Assembly (NCBI RefSeq): GCF_014203705.1
Contig: NZ_JACHJR010000001.1
Location: 6,324,001 to 6,388,000 of the forward strand
Source of the DNA: Kitasatospora gansuensis
GTDB lineage: Bacteria; Actinomycetota; Actinomycetes; Streptomycetales; Streptomycetaceae
Reading direction: 5' to 3'
Length of the DNA: 64,000 nucleotides
The translations under genes were made by a program, and so were the position numbers. Below are positions 52,988 to 60,353 of this stretch, piece after piece. Within the stretch, counting starts at the first letter, position 1. The number at the start of each line of letters is the position of its first letter. The notes beneath the pieces are model-generated. The model was not told the origin of the DNA, searched no databases, and saw only the letters and a list, made by a program, of their open reading frames with translations.

Positions 52988-54385
52988 ATGAGCAACCAGG
53001 GCGCACCACCGCAACGCGGCGACGGCTGGTGGCACGAGGTCTACACGGGCCCGGCCGCCACCCTGCCGGACGCACCGGACACCCCGGACGACGACGCGAC
53101 GGTGGACGACTGGTTCGACTCGGCGGCCGGGATGATCGGCGCGCAGCGTACGGCGGAGGCGGTGCCGGAGGCCGTCGAGGAGGCCGAGGTGGTGCCGGAG
53201 CCTGAGGCCCTGTCGGTGGACGACTGGTTCGACTCGGCGCTCGGGATGATCGGGGCGCAGCGCAGCACCGAGGCCGCCGTGGCCGCGCGGCCGGACGAGG
53301 CTTTGCCGAGCGAGGGTGGCCCGGGTGACGAGCCGTCCGCTGACGAACCGGTACCTGACGAGCCGTCCGCTGAGCAGCCGTCCGTTGCGGAACCGGCGGC
53401 CCAGGTGGTCGACGCCCTGACGTCCGTCGCGCCGCTGCCGCCCGCCGCCCGCCGCGCGTACGACCAGCAGCCCGTCCCGCACGTCGGCGACCGTCCGCCG
53501 ACCTACGGCCCCGAGCCGACGGCCGTCGCCGTGGCGGACCCGGACGGACTCGCCGTCCTCACGCCGGACACCGTGCTGGAGGGCGCCCAGTACGGGAGCA
53601 CCACGCTGCGCGCGGTCTCGGTCCGCGGCGACTCCGCGCGCTACCGGGGCGAACTGCGCCGGGACGCACTGCTGATCACCCGGTTCGGCGAGGGCGAGGA
53701 GGGCCTGCTGCTCGCGGTGGTCGCCACCACCTCCGCCTCGGCCGAGCCTTCGCCGCTCGCCGCCGAGGCCTGCCGTCAGCTGGCCGCCGCGATCGGCCGC
53801 AGCCGTACGGAACTCTCCGCAGACCTGCGCGACGGCGCGCGGGACCGGCTGCGCTACGGGCTTCAGCGCCTCACCACCAGCGCGTTCGCACCGCTGCGCG
53901 CCCCGGGTGCGACCCCGGACGCCGCCTCGGATGCCGCGTCCGGCCAGCACCCTGACGGCGAGTCCGAAGGGCCGTCCGCCGCGGCGCTGCACTGCCTGCT
54001 GCTCTCGCTCGACCCGGCGGCCACCCACCGGGCCGCTTTCGGGCTCGGCCCGAGCGGGCTGTACCTGCTCCGCTCCGGACACTGGATCGACGCCTACGCC
54101 GCCCGGCTGCTACACCACCCGGACGGCCAACTGCCCTCCTCCACCGGCCCGTTGCCCCGGCCGTTCCGGTTCCGGCTGGTGCCGGCCACGCCCGGTGACA
54201 TCCTGCTGCTCTGCACCCCGGGCCTGGCCGACCCGCTCGCCGACGAACCGGCCGTCGCCCACTTCCTGGCCAACCACTGGGCCCACCCGCACCCGCCGGG
54301 CACGGTCGACTTCCTCCGCCAGATCCAGGTCCGCGCCAAGGGCTACTCCGCCGACCGGACCGCCGCCGCGCTCTGGACCGAGTGA
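52988..54385 (+). CDS. PP2C-like protein with duplicated DDWFDS motif
   Basis: The 465-residue protein has a disordered acidic N-terminal half with two near-identical motifs, DDWFDSAAGMIGAQR (about 40-54) and DDWFDSALGMIGAQR (about 78-92), then Pro/Asp/Glu repeats (DEPSADEPVPDEPSAEQPS). The C-terminal ~270 residues resemble protein phosphatase 2C: GDSARYRGELRRDALLITRFG, LLAVVATT and GDILLLCTPGLADPL. In active PP2C enzymes the last block is usually SDGL; here TPGL lacks the metal-binding Asp, so it may be a pseudophosphatase. AGGAG precedes the ATG. The duplicated motif may be a docking site. Confidence 0.65.
   Translation: MSNQGAPPQRGDGWWHEVYTGPAATLPDAPDTPDDDATVDDWFDSAAGMIGAQRTAEAVPEAVEEAEVVPEPEALSVDDWFDSALGMIGAQRSTEAAVAARPDEALPSEGGPGDEPSADEPVPDEPSAEQPSVAEPAAQVVDALTSVAPLPPAARRAYDQQPVPHVGDRPPTYGPEPTAVAVADPDGLAVLTPDTVLEGAQYGSTTLRAVSVRGDSARYRGELRRDALLITRFGEGEEGLLLAVVATTSASAEPSPLAAEACRQLAAAIGRSRTELSADLRDGARDRLRYGLQRLTTSAFAPLRAPGATPDAASDAASGQHPDGESEGPSAAALHCLLLSLDPAATHRAAFGLGPSGLYLLRSGHWIDAYAARLLHHPDGQLPSSTGPLPRPFRFRLVPATPGDILLLCTPGLADPLADEPAVAHFLANHWAHPHPPGTVDFLRQIQVRAKGYSADRTAAALWTE
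53102..53258 (+). repeat. Two ~43-base in-frame repeats in the PP2C-like gene
   Basis: The DNA encoding VDDWFDSA.GMIGAQR recurs at 53102-53144 and 53216-53258, offset by 114 bases (38 codons), with few differences. The intervening Glu/Pro-rich codons are not repeated. Confidence 0.8.
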
Positions 54386-54433
54386 TCCGAAAACCGCTCG
54401 ATCCGGTTGCGCGGTCCGGTCTAGGCTGCGGGC

Positions 54434-54763
54434 ATGTCCGCCACCAGGACGTCCTACGTCTGCCTGCCCTGCCGGGCCTCGTACAAGCAGTCGCCCGCCG
54501 GGGACCACGCACGGCACTGCCCGCGCTGCGCCCGGCCGTTGCTCCGCGCGGGCTCGGCGTTCGCCGCACCGCGCCGCCGCGACACCGCCGCCTGGCGGAC
54601 CCTGTCGGTGCTGCTGAACGCGGGCATCGACTTCCACAAGAGCTGCTGCGGAGGCCCGGGCTACCGCCCGCGCACCTTGTTCGAGGTGCGCGAGCGGATG
54701 GCGTACGCCCGCCGGACGGGTGAGCCGATCGCCGACGCGCTGGTCCGGCCCGAGCTCCCCTGA
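54434..54763 (+). CDS. Small zinc-ribbon protein, streptomycete family
   Basis: The 109-residue protein has two CxxC pairs, CLPC (10-13) and CPRC (29-32), forming a zinc ribbon, then a conserved GSAFAAPRRRDTAAW, FHKSCCGGPGYRPRTL and a basic helix. I recall close homologues in streptomycetes often labelled deoxyxylulose-5-phosphate synthase; that label is wrong, since the enzyme is about 640 residues and thiamine-dependent. Role unknown. A shared terminator overlaps its stop. Confidence 0.75.
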   Translation: MSATRTSYVCLPCRASYKQSPAGDHARHCPRCARPLLRAGSAFAAPRRRDTAAWRTLSVLLNAGIDFHKSCCGGPGYRPRTLFEVRERMAYARRTGEPIADALVRPELP

Positions 54764-54784
54764 CGGCGGGTCAGCCGCCAGGGG
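54757..54784. terminator. Bidirectional terminator overlapping a stop codon
   Basis: CCCCTGACGGC (54757-54767) pairs with GCCGCCAGGGG (54774-54784) with one mismatch, loop GGGTCA. It spans the stop at 54763 and sits before the convergent stop at 54791. Confidence 0.65.
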
Positions 54785-54790
54785 GCGCGG

Positions 54791-55852
54791 TCAGGCCTGC
54801 GCGTTCCCGGGGCGTACTCCCGGGGCGTCGGCGGCGGCGCGCTTGAGGACGGCGGTGTTCGCGGTGACGGTGCCGGGCTTGACCCCGGAGACCTCGGTGA
54901 TCTGGACGCTGCGCTCGCCCAGGAAGGCGTACGAGGTGCGGTCGAAGATGATCTCGTCGCGGGAGCCGCTGGCGGGGTTGGTGCGGGCGATGGCGATGCC
55001 GGTGCGTCCGGCGGCGTCGGTGGCACTGTCCACCAGGACGACGCCGGGGATGCGGGCCGCGGCCTGGTAGAGCGCGGCGGCGAGCTTGCCGGGCACGGCC
55101 TGTTCGCGGATCAGGTCGGCGATGGTGACGAACGCCTCCTGGTCCGGCCCGCTGCCGGCTCCCTTCGTCTCGGCGTAGATCTTCTGCAGCAGCGCCTCCG
55201 GGTCGGTGGTCAGGGTGCGCAGGTAGTCGTAGGAGGGGCTGTTGAGGTAGGCGCCGGTGCGCGAGTTGAGCGCCCGGCCGCCTTCCGGGGCCCGGCCCTC
55301 CTCGGTGAGCCAGCCCGTGTGGCCGTCGGCCGAGAGCCACACCTGCCGCTGGTGCGGCTTGTCGACCCACACCGTCGATGCGCCGCTCTCGGCGTCGACG
55401 GTGCCCGAGAGGTAGGAAACGGTGCTCTCGATGTAGACGTACTGGCCCGGGCGCAGGACGAGATCGGACGAGGCCTGGGCGGCCAGCGAGACCCGCTCCA
55501 CCGCGCCGGCCAGGCCCACGGTGCTGCCGACCTCGACCTGGACGACGGGGGCCGCGACGCGGATGTGCCGCGCGGGGGCCGCACCCTGGTCGCCGGGCGT
55601 GCTGACCGCCACGGTGACGGCCAGGGCGAGCGTCGCCAGCGTGGCGGGTACGGCGATCAGCAGCCGACGGCGGCTCCGGGCCGCCGGCCGGACCGGCACT
55701 GCGGTTTCGGGTGTGCGGGTGATCTCGCTCATCAGGAACTCCTCGATCTGGCGCTGCCGGCCGAGCGGGACGGCAGGTGCTCCGGCCGCGGGCAGCAGGT
55801 GCCTCAGCTCCGTTTCGTCGAGCGGCTGTTGCCGCTCCGGGATGCTGGTCAT
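54791..55852 (-). CDS. CU044_5270-type membrane protein, sigma-factor partner
   Basis: The 353-residue protein has a cytoplasmic N-terminus (1-65), one membrane helix (RRLLIAVPATLATLALAVTVAV) and an extracytoplasmic domain with GQYVYIESTVSYL, YLRTLTTDPEALLQKIY and a C-terminal TAVLKRAA. This matches the CU044_5270 family encoded with ECF sigma factors, suspected to act as anti-sigma factors or signal sensors; that role is not proven. Its ATG overlaps the sigma-factor stop as ATGA (55852-55849), so the two are made together. Confidence 0.82.
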   Translation of the reverse strand: MTSIPERQQPLDETELRHLLPAAGAPAVPLGRQRQIEEFLMSEITRTPETAVPVRPAARSRRRLLIAVPATLATLALAVTVAVSTPGDQGAAPARHIRVAAPVVQVEVGSTVGLAGAVERVSLAAQASSDLVLRPGQYVYIESTVSYLSGTVDAESGASTVWVDKPHQRQVWLSADGHTGWLTEEGRAPEGGRALNSRTGAYLNSPSYDYLRTLTTDPEALLQKIYAETKGAGSGPDQEAFVTIADLIREQAVPGKLAAALYQAAARIPGVVLVDSATDAAGRTGIAIARTNPASGSRDEIIFDRTSYAFLGERSVQITEVSGVKPGTVTANTAVLKRAAADAPGVRPGNAQA

Positions 55853-56490
55853 CTGGTCCACTCCTTGTCCGACCGGGCCGGAACCATCCGGCCACCCTGT
55901 ACTTGTCCGACTGCCCGCAGGGGTTCCGGACGATTTCTCGAAGCCTGCCGGAGCTCCTTGTCGGCCAGGGCCCGCAGCCGGGTGCGGGCTCGGGACAGCC
56001 TGGAGCGCACGGTGCCGACCGGGATGCCGAGCGCCTCCGCGGCCTCCGGATAGCTGAGGCCCGCCCACACACAGAGCGAGAACACCTCGCGCTCCCCACG
56101 GCGGAGCTTCGCCAACGCCGCCTTGGCAGCCAGGAGTTGCTCGTGGTCGGCGAGGCGCCCGACCAGCTCGTCGGCGAAGTCCGGGGTGGGGTCGGGGAGC
56201 GGCATCCGGGCGAGCGCGGCCGCATGCCGACGGGCGGCCCGGGCCCGGTTGCGCAGCACGTTGACGGTGATGCCCATCAGCCAGGGCCGGGGCGTGGTCC
56301 CTTCGTCGCGGAGCTTCTCCCGCAGCCGCCATGCCTCCAGGAAGACCACCGCCATGACATCCTCGGCACCGGCCCGGTCACCGCTCACCCGCACCGCGTG
56401 CTGGAGGACCGCCTGCGAGTGCTCCTGGAACAACTGCCGGAAGGCGCCGGGATCCCCGGCTCTGATCCGTTCGTGCATCGAAAAGTCCAC
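55849..56490 (-). CDS. ECF-type RNA polymerase sigma factor
   Basis: The 213-residue protein has sigma region 2 (about 10-80: FRQLFQEHSQAVLQHAVRVS, DVMAVVFLEAWRLREKL) and region 4 (about 125-180: SYPEAAEALGIPVGTVRSRL, RARTRLR). Region 3 is absent, as expected. The upstream gap (56491-56570) has GTGAC-CCGC-GTCAC at 56526-56539 and a minus-strand GGAAC, a possible ECF -35 suggesting autoregulation. It is coupled to the CU044_5270 gene. Confidence 0.92.
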   Translation of the reverse strand: MDFSMHERIRAGDPGAFRQLFQEHSQAVLQHAVRVSGDRAGAEDVMAVVFLEAWRLREKLRDEGTTPRPWLMGITVNVLRNRARAARRHAAALARMPLPDPTPDFADELVGRLADHEQLLAAKAALAKLRRGEREVFSLCVWAGLSYPEAAEALGIPVGTVRSRLSRARTRLRALADKELRQASRNRPEPLRAVGQVQGGRMVPARSDKEWTR

Positions 56491-56570
56491 GCCTCTGGTT
56501 GTCCGGCCACCACGGGGCAGTTCCAGTGACCCGCGTCACATCCGCGCCCCGCAGTCGTACCGGAGCGGGG

Positions 56571-57170
56571 TCAGCCGCCCAGCAGGGCCCGGGCCACCGA
56601 CGCGACCTGGGCGGCCGCCTCCGCCCGGCTCGCACCGGGCAGGCCGATCGCGACCGGTACGGCCAGGCCGTCCAGCAGCGCGCGGAGCTGGACGGCCCGG
56701 TCGGCCGCACCGTCCGCCGTGAACTCGCCGCCCGCCACGCCCTCTTCGATCAGCGCGACCAGGTCGGCCTGCCAGGGGGCCTCGATCTCCAGCTGGCCCT
56801 GCCGGATCTCCGCGCTGGCGGGGGAGCGGCCCCAGACTTCCAGCCAGAGGATCCAGCGCGGATCGCCGGGGCCCTCGGGAAGGTACAACTCCGCGTACGC
56901 GGCCAGTCGCTGACGGACCGTCAGCGTTTGGTCGACCAGTGCGGCCCGGCGTCGCTCGCCGAGCTGCTCCTCGCTCCAGCGCAGGGTCTCCAGCAGTAGC
57001 TGGTCCTTGCTGCCGAAGTAGTAGAGCAGGTGTCCGGCGCTCATCTGGAGCTGTTTGCCCAGCCCGGCCATGGTCAGCTTGGCCAGCCCGTGCTCGGCGA
57101 TCGCCGCCCGGGCCGTGGCGAAGACCTCCTCGCGCGGCCGCGCGGGGCGCCGCGTCCGTGGCTCCGCCAT
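56571..57170 (-). CDS. TetR-family transcriptional regulator
   Basis: The 199-residue repressor has a TetR HTH (about 10-60: VFATARAAIAEHGLAKLTMA, LLYYFGSKDQLL) and a BetI-like C-terminal ligand domain (EGPGDPRWILWLEVWGR). It is divergent from the gene at 57303, whose promoter holds palindromic sequences over the -35, so it probably represses that gene and itself. Confidence 0.9.
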   Translation of the reverse strand: MAEPRTRRPARPREEVFATARAAIAEHGLAKLTMAGLGKQLQMSAGHLLYYFGSKDQLLLETLRWSEEQLGERRRAALVDQTLTVRQRLAAYAELYLPEGPGDPRWILWLEVWGRSPASAEIRQGQLEIEAPWQADLVALIEEGVAGGEFTADGAADRAVQLRALLDGLAVPVAIGLPGASRAEAAAQVASVARALLGG

Positions 57171-57247
57171 CTGCCGTTCCTCCTGCTCAGGGGTGGGTCC
57201 CGTCAGCTTCTCACGGTCGGGTGGACTGGGTGATGGCGGATTGAACG

Positions 57248-57302
57248 AAACGTTTGCAATGAATTGTTGTCAACGGATGCTGTGTTCGCCTACCGTGGGG
57301 TC
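57248..57302 (+). promoter_or_regulatory. Leaderless promoter with operator-like palindromes
   Basis: TTGTCA (57267-57272) and TACCGT (57291-57296) are 18 bases apart, and the ATG at 57303 follows the -10 by six bases, so the mRNA should be leaderless. AAACGTTT (57248-57255) and CAATGAATTG (57257-57266) lie just upstream of or touching the -35, fitting a site for the divergent TetR. Confidence 0.7.
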
Positions 57303-57749
57303 ATGACCGAGGACAGCAAGGTGCAGCTCTCCGCCCCGTTCGACGTGCCGGACGTGGCCGAGGCGCACGAGAAGCGGCAGTACCCGGCCCTGCTCCGGAT
57401 CACCGAGCGCCACGCCCACGGCGAGGCCCGTACCCGCTGGGAGGAGCGGCGGATGCCGCTCGGTCCGGTGGACGCCTGGCGACGGGTGGTGATGCTGGCC
57501 GGTGGCAGCGAGTTCCCCGAGGAGGGTGAGGCGCCGGTCGACGCGGACGACCTGGCGGCCGCGCTGGCCCTGGTGCAGTGGGCCCGGGCGGAGGTGGACG
57601 AGTGGGAGCTCGGCTTGCTGGAGATGGCGCGCGGCCGGGGGCTGACCTGGCAGCAGATCGCCGTCAACCTGGGCCTCGGCTCGGCCCAGGCGGCGCGGCA
57701 GCGGCACCTGCGGCTGACGGAGCGGTCGCCGGGGCAGTCCGCGGGTTGA
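57303..57749 (+). CDS. Small protein with C-terminal sigma-4-like HTH
   Basis: The 148-residue protein is charged (HEKRQYPALLRITERHAHGE) and ends in WELGLLEMARGRGLTWQQIA then GLGSAQAARQRHLRL, an HTH like sigma region 4 or MerR-type DNA binding. It is probably a DNA-binding protein; no further domain is seen. ATG 57303 fits the promoter described above. It may be the main target of the divergent TetR regulator. Confidence 0.65.
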   Translation: MTEDSKVQLSAPFDVPDVAEAHEKRQYPALLRITERHAHGEARTRWEERRMPLGPVDAWRRVVMLAGGSEFPEEGEAPVDADDLAAALALVQWARAEVDEWELGLLEMARGRGLTWQQIAVNLGLGSAQAARQRHLRLTERSPGQSAG

Positions 57750-57785
57750 GTGGCTGTCAGTTCCGCGCGTGGGCCAAGTCGGTCG

Positions 57786-58145
57786 TCAGCTCCGTGCGCC
57801 GGCCGGGTCGGTCGTCAGTTCGCGACGGCGGCCCGGTCGGTCGAGGCTCTGCGGGCGGGCCGCGAGGTGGCAGCCCAGGCAGTCGGGGTGGCGGGAGGTG
57901 TCCCTGACCCGCCAGTCCCACTGGTCGGCCGGCCGCGGTCCGCTCGGCTTGCCCCAGCCCGCCAGGTGCAGCAGCCAGGTGGTGAGCGCGCCGCCGAGGA
58001 CCACGGCGGCGCCGAGCCAGAGGCCGGGCGCCCAGGCCGCGCACATCGAGACGCCTGCCGTGGTGAAGCCCGCGAAGACCAGGGCGGAGCCGGTCCAGCC
58101 GGCGACGGTGTGGCCCATGTCGTGGTGGCCGTGCATACCGCTCAC
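57786..58145 (-). CDS. HGxxPAAW-type two-TM small protein
   Basis: The 119-residue protein starts with a His-rich stretch (GMHGHHDMGHTVAGW) that matches the HGxxPAAW family in streptomycetes, with two helices (ALVFAGFTTAGVSMCAAW, WLGAAVVLGGALTTWLLHL). The C-terminal tail has CLGCHLA and Arg-rich residues. The N-terminal PAAW element is degenerate here (TVAGW). The GTG start has AAGGAG eight bases upstream. It is divergent from the MarR gene and may be controlled by it. Function is unknown; the His and Cys residues might bind metal. Confidence 0.72.
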   Translation of the reverse strand: MSGMHGHHDMGHTVAGWTGSALVFAGFTTAGVSMCAAWAPGLWLGAAVVLGGALTTWLLHLAGWGKPSGPRPADQWDWRVRDTSRHPDCLGCHLAARPQSLDRPGRRRELTTDPAGARS

Positions 58146-58205
58146 GGGTGCGCTCCTTTGTCATGCTGGGGCAGGCGGAATGAAACCCGCCACTTATCTC
58201 ACGTG

Positions 58206-58226
58206 CTAAGTATCTTAGACTCTAAG
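58206..58226 (+). promoter_or_regulatory. Three-half-site MarR operator
   Basis: Half-sites CTAAG (58206-58210), CTTAG (58214-58218) and CTAAG (58222-58226) alternate, giving two overlapping dyads: CTAAG-TAT-CTTAG and CTTAGA-C-TCTAAG (perfect six-base arms). The third half-site overlaps the AAGGAGA ribosome site of the MarR gene, so the site can also block its translation start region. Confidence 0.75.
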
Positions 58227-58236
58227 GAGATTCCAG

Positions 58237-58722
58237 GTGGAGGGCAAGCCCCGTCCGGCCGCATCCCCCGCGCAGGCCCTGGCGGCCATGGACCAGCTGA
58301 TCGCGCTCAGCCTGGTCAGCCAGCAGGACATCGCGCAGCGCCTCGGCCTCGGGGTCACCGACCTCACCTGCCTCGGCCACATCCTCGGCGCGGGCGAGCA
58401 GCCCATCACCGCCGGAGAACTCGCCGAACGCGCCGACCTGACCACCGGCGCCGTCACCGGCGTGCTCAACCGCCTCGAACGCGCCGGATACGCCCGCCGG
58501 GCCGCCGACCCGGCCGACCGACGCCGCGTCAGAATCGTCGCCGACGAGTCGGCCGCCGCCCGGCTGTACGCGGTCTACGAGCCGTTCTACCTCCGCATGA
58601 ACGAACTCTTCGCCGACTACACCCCCGACGAAGTAGCCGTCCTGGCCGACTGGTTCACCCGCGCCACCGCCCTGATGGGCACCCGCCTCGACGAGATCCG
58701 CGCGGCCAACGAAGCGAACTGA
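58237..58722 (+). CDS. MarR-family transcriptional regulator
   Basis: The 161-residue regulator has the MarR winged helix (about 60-115: ITAGELAERADLTTGAVTGVL, RAADPADRRRVRIV) flanked by dimer helices. GTG 58237 has AAGGAGA six bases upstream. A triple half-site lies right before it, implying strong autorepression, and the divergent HGxxPAAW gene is the likely partner target. Confidence 0.9.
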   Translation: MEGKPRPAASPAQALAAMDQLIALSLVSQQDIAQRLGLGVTDLTCLGHILGAGEQPITAGELAERADLTTGAVTGVLNRLERAGYARRAADPADRRRVRIVADESAAARLYAVYEPFYLRMNELFADYTPDEVAVLADWFTRATALMGTRLDEIRAANEAN

Positions 58723-58756
58723 CCCCGGCCCTCCCGGCCCTCCAGGCGTTCGGGCG

Positions 58757-59245
58757 TCAACCCCGCTTCCGCTGCTTGCGATTGGGGCGCCGGGTGCGGA
58801 CCAGGGTGTCGAGCGCGCCCAGGGCAGCCCGGATGTGCGCCGGGCCGCGCCGCAACCGCTCCCCGGCGCACCACCAGGAGAGTTGTCCGTCCGCATCGCG
58901 CGGATGCATGCCCAGGTCGTGCTCGGCGCACAGCGGCCACGCCTGCCGCAGTCGCTCGGTGACGGTCTCCTGCGCGGCATCGGCGATGATCGCCAGCGCG
59001 TGGGCCGGGTCATCGGCCGACTCCGGATACAGGTCGTTGCTGTGCCACTCGCCGTTGGCCAGAGCGACGTGGACGCTGGCCGGTTCGTCGGGACCGGAGG
59101 GCGGGAGAGCCAGCAACTGCAAGGGCCCCTGCGCGGGCAGCGTCACCGCCAGATCCCGGTTGAGGAGGGCGAGGGCTTCGTCCCAGAGGGGGTACTCGCC
59201 CGGCAGGACGCGACGAGGCTCGGGACGGTCGAAGTGGGCCGGCAT
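58757..59245 (-). CDS. Hypothetical protein, 162 residues
   Basis: I do not recognise a family. The protein has no signal peptide; visible parts are ASVHVALANGEWHSNDLYPE, AWPLCAEHDLGMHPRDADGQ and CAGERLRRGPAHIRAALGAL, with two His-rich segments and a basic C-terminus (RRPNRKQRKRG). Cys-x-x-His pairs might bind metal. It converges on the MarR gene and lies divergent from the kinase at 59339. Confidence 0.6.
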   Translation of the reverse strand: MPAHFDRPEPRRVLPGEYPLWDEALALLNRDLAVTLPAQGPLQLLALPPSGPDEPASVHVALANGEWHSNDLYPESADDPAHALAIIADAAQETVTERLRQAWPLCAEHDLGMHPRDADGQLSWWCAGERLRRGPAHIRAALGALDTLVRTRRPNRKQRKRG

Positions 59246-59338
59246 GGGGCCATCTTCCCTGGCGGAGTGGGCAGCCCTGAAGGGGCTGGTCGGTAAGGCG
59301 TTTGACGGTCATCGGCGGCCGGTGGTCGGATGGCGGCC

Positions 59339-60238
59339 ATGAGTGCAGGGCAGATGCATCCCGATATGCACCCCATCGACGACGGCCTGGTGCGGCGGTT
59401 GGTCGCGGGGCAGTTCCCGCAGTGGGCGGGGCTTGCCGTGGAGCGGTGGCCGTCCGGCGGCACGGTCAACGCCATGTACCGGCTGGGCGAGGAGCTGGTG
59501 GTCAGGCTGCCGTTGGTGCGGGGCGGGGCCGGGGACGTGTCGATGGAGCAGGCGTGGCTGCCCCGGCTCGGGGCCCAACTGCCCACCGGTATCCCCGAGG
59601 TGCTCGGGGTCGGGGTGCCGGCCGAGCGGTATCCGTGGCCGTGGTCGGTGTACCGATGGCTGACGGGGGAGCACCCCGAAGCGGGTGCGCTGAGCCAACC
59701 CGTGCTACTGGCCGAGGACTTGGCCGCATTCGTGGCGGCGATGCGGAGCATCACGCTGCCGGGCGCGCCGAAGGCGCACCGGGGCGGGCCGCTCGCCTCG
59801 CTCGATGCGGAGACCCGGGCGGCGATCGACGAGTTGCGGGGGATTCCGGAGGAGGACGTCGACTGCGATGCCGTGGCCGCCGTGTGGGAGGAGGCGCTGT
59901 CGGCTCCTGGCTGGGGCGGGCCGCCGGTCTGGCTGCACGCCGATCTGATGCCGGGCAACCTGCTGGTCGACGGTGGCAGGCTGGCCTCGGTGATCGACTT
60001 CGGGTGCGCGGGAGTGGGGGACCCGGCCTGCGACCTCTTCCCGGCGTGGAACCTGCTGCCGCCCGATGCGTGCGAGGTCTTCCGCGAGGCCCTCGGCGTG
60101 GACGACGCGACCTGGATCCGTGGTCGGGGCCGGACCCTCTCACAGGCGGTGATCGCGTTGCCGTACTACCGGACGACGAACCCCGCGATGGCGCGCAACG
60201 CCCGGCACGTGATCCGGGCGGTGCTGGACGAAGGCTGA
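59339..60238 (+). CDS. Aminoglycoside-phosphotransferase-fold kinase
   Basis: The 299-residue protein has the APH fold: GGTVNAMYRLGEELVVRLP with the ATP-binding Arg/Lys position, the catalytic HADLMPGNLLVD (near 200, with Asp and Asn), and the metal-binding DFGCAGVGDPACDLFPAW. It looks like streptomycete APH-family proteins annotated as antibiotic or homoserine kinase-like. Starts at 59330 and 59339 are both in frame and neither has a strong ribosome site. Substrate is unknown. Confidence 0.82.
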   Translation: MSAGQMHPDMHPIDDGLVRRLVAGQFPQWAGLAVERWPSGGTVNAMYRLGEELVVRLPLVRGGAGDVSMEQAWLPRLGAQLPTGIPEVLGVGVPAERYPWPWSVYRWLTGEHPEAGALSQPVLLAEDLAAFVAAMRSITLPGAPKAHRGGPLASLDAETRAAIDELRGIPEEDVDCDAVAAVWEEALSAPGWGGPPVWLHADLMPGNLLVDGGRLASVIDFGCAGVGDPACDLFPAWNLLPPDACEVFREALGVDDATWIRGRGRTLSQAVIALPYYRTTNPAMARNARHVIRAVLDEG

Positions 60239-60316
60239 TGCGCGGCTCCCTGTGGATCCTGGCGGGTCGTCAGATGTTTCCGCTCCGGTCGGGAAGGACG
60301 GATACCATCCGGTCCG

Positions 60317-60335
60317 AGCGATGATGATCATCGCT
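60317..60335 (+). promoter_or_regulatory. Palindrome upstream of the spherulin-like gene
   Basis: AGCGATGAT-G-ATCATCGCT has perfect nine-base arms, 18 bases before ATG 60354. A -10-like TACCAT lies at 60303-60308, placing the palindrome at about +3 to +21, where a repressor would block the promoter. Confidence 0.65.
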
Positions 60336-60353
60336 GACCAGTGGGGGGATTTC

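Noticed and set aside
54434..54763. Annotation of the small zinc-ribbon protein as deoxyxylulose-5-phosphate synthase
   Set aside because: At 109 residues with two CxxC pairs and no thiamine diphosphate motif it cannot be that enzyme.
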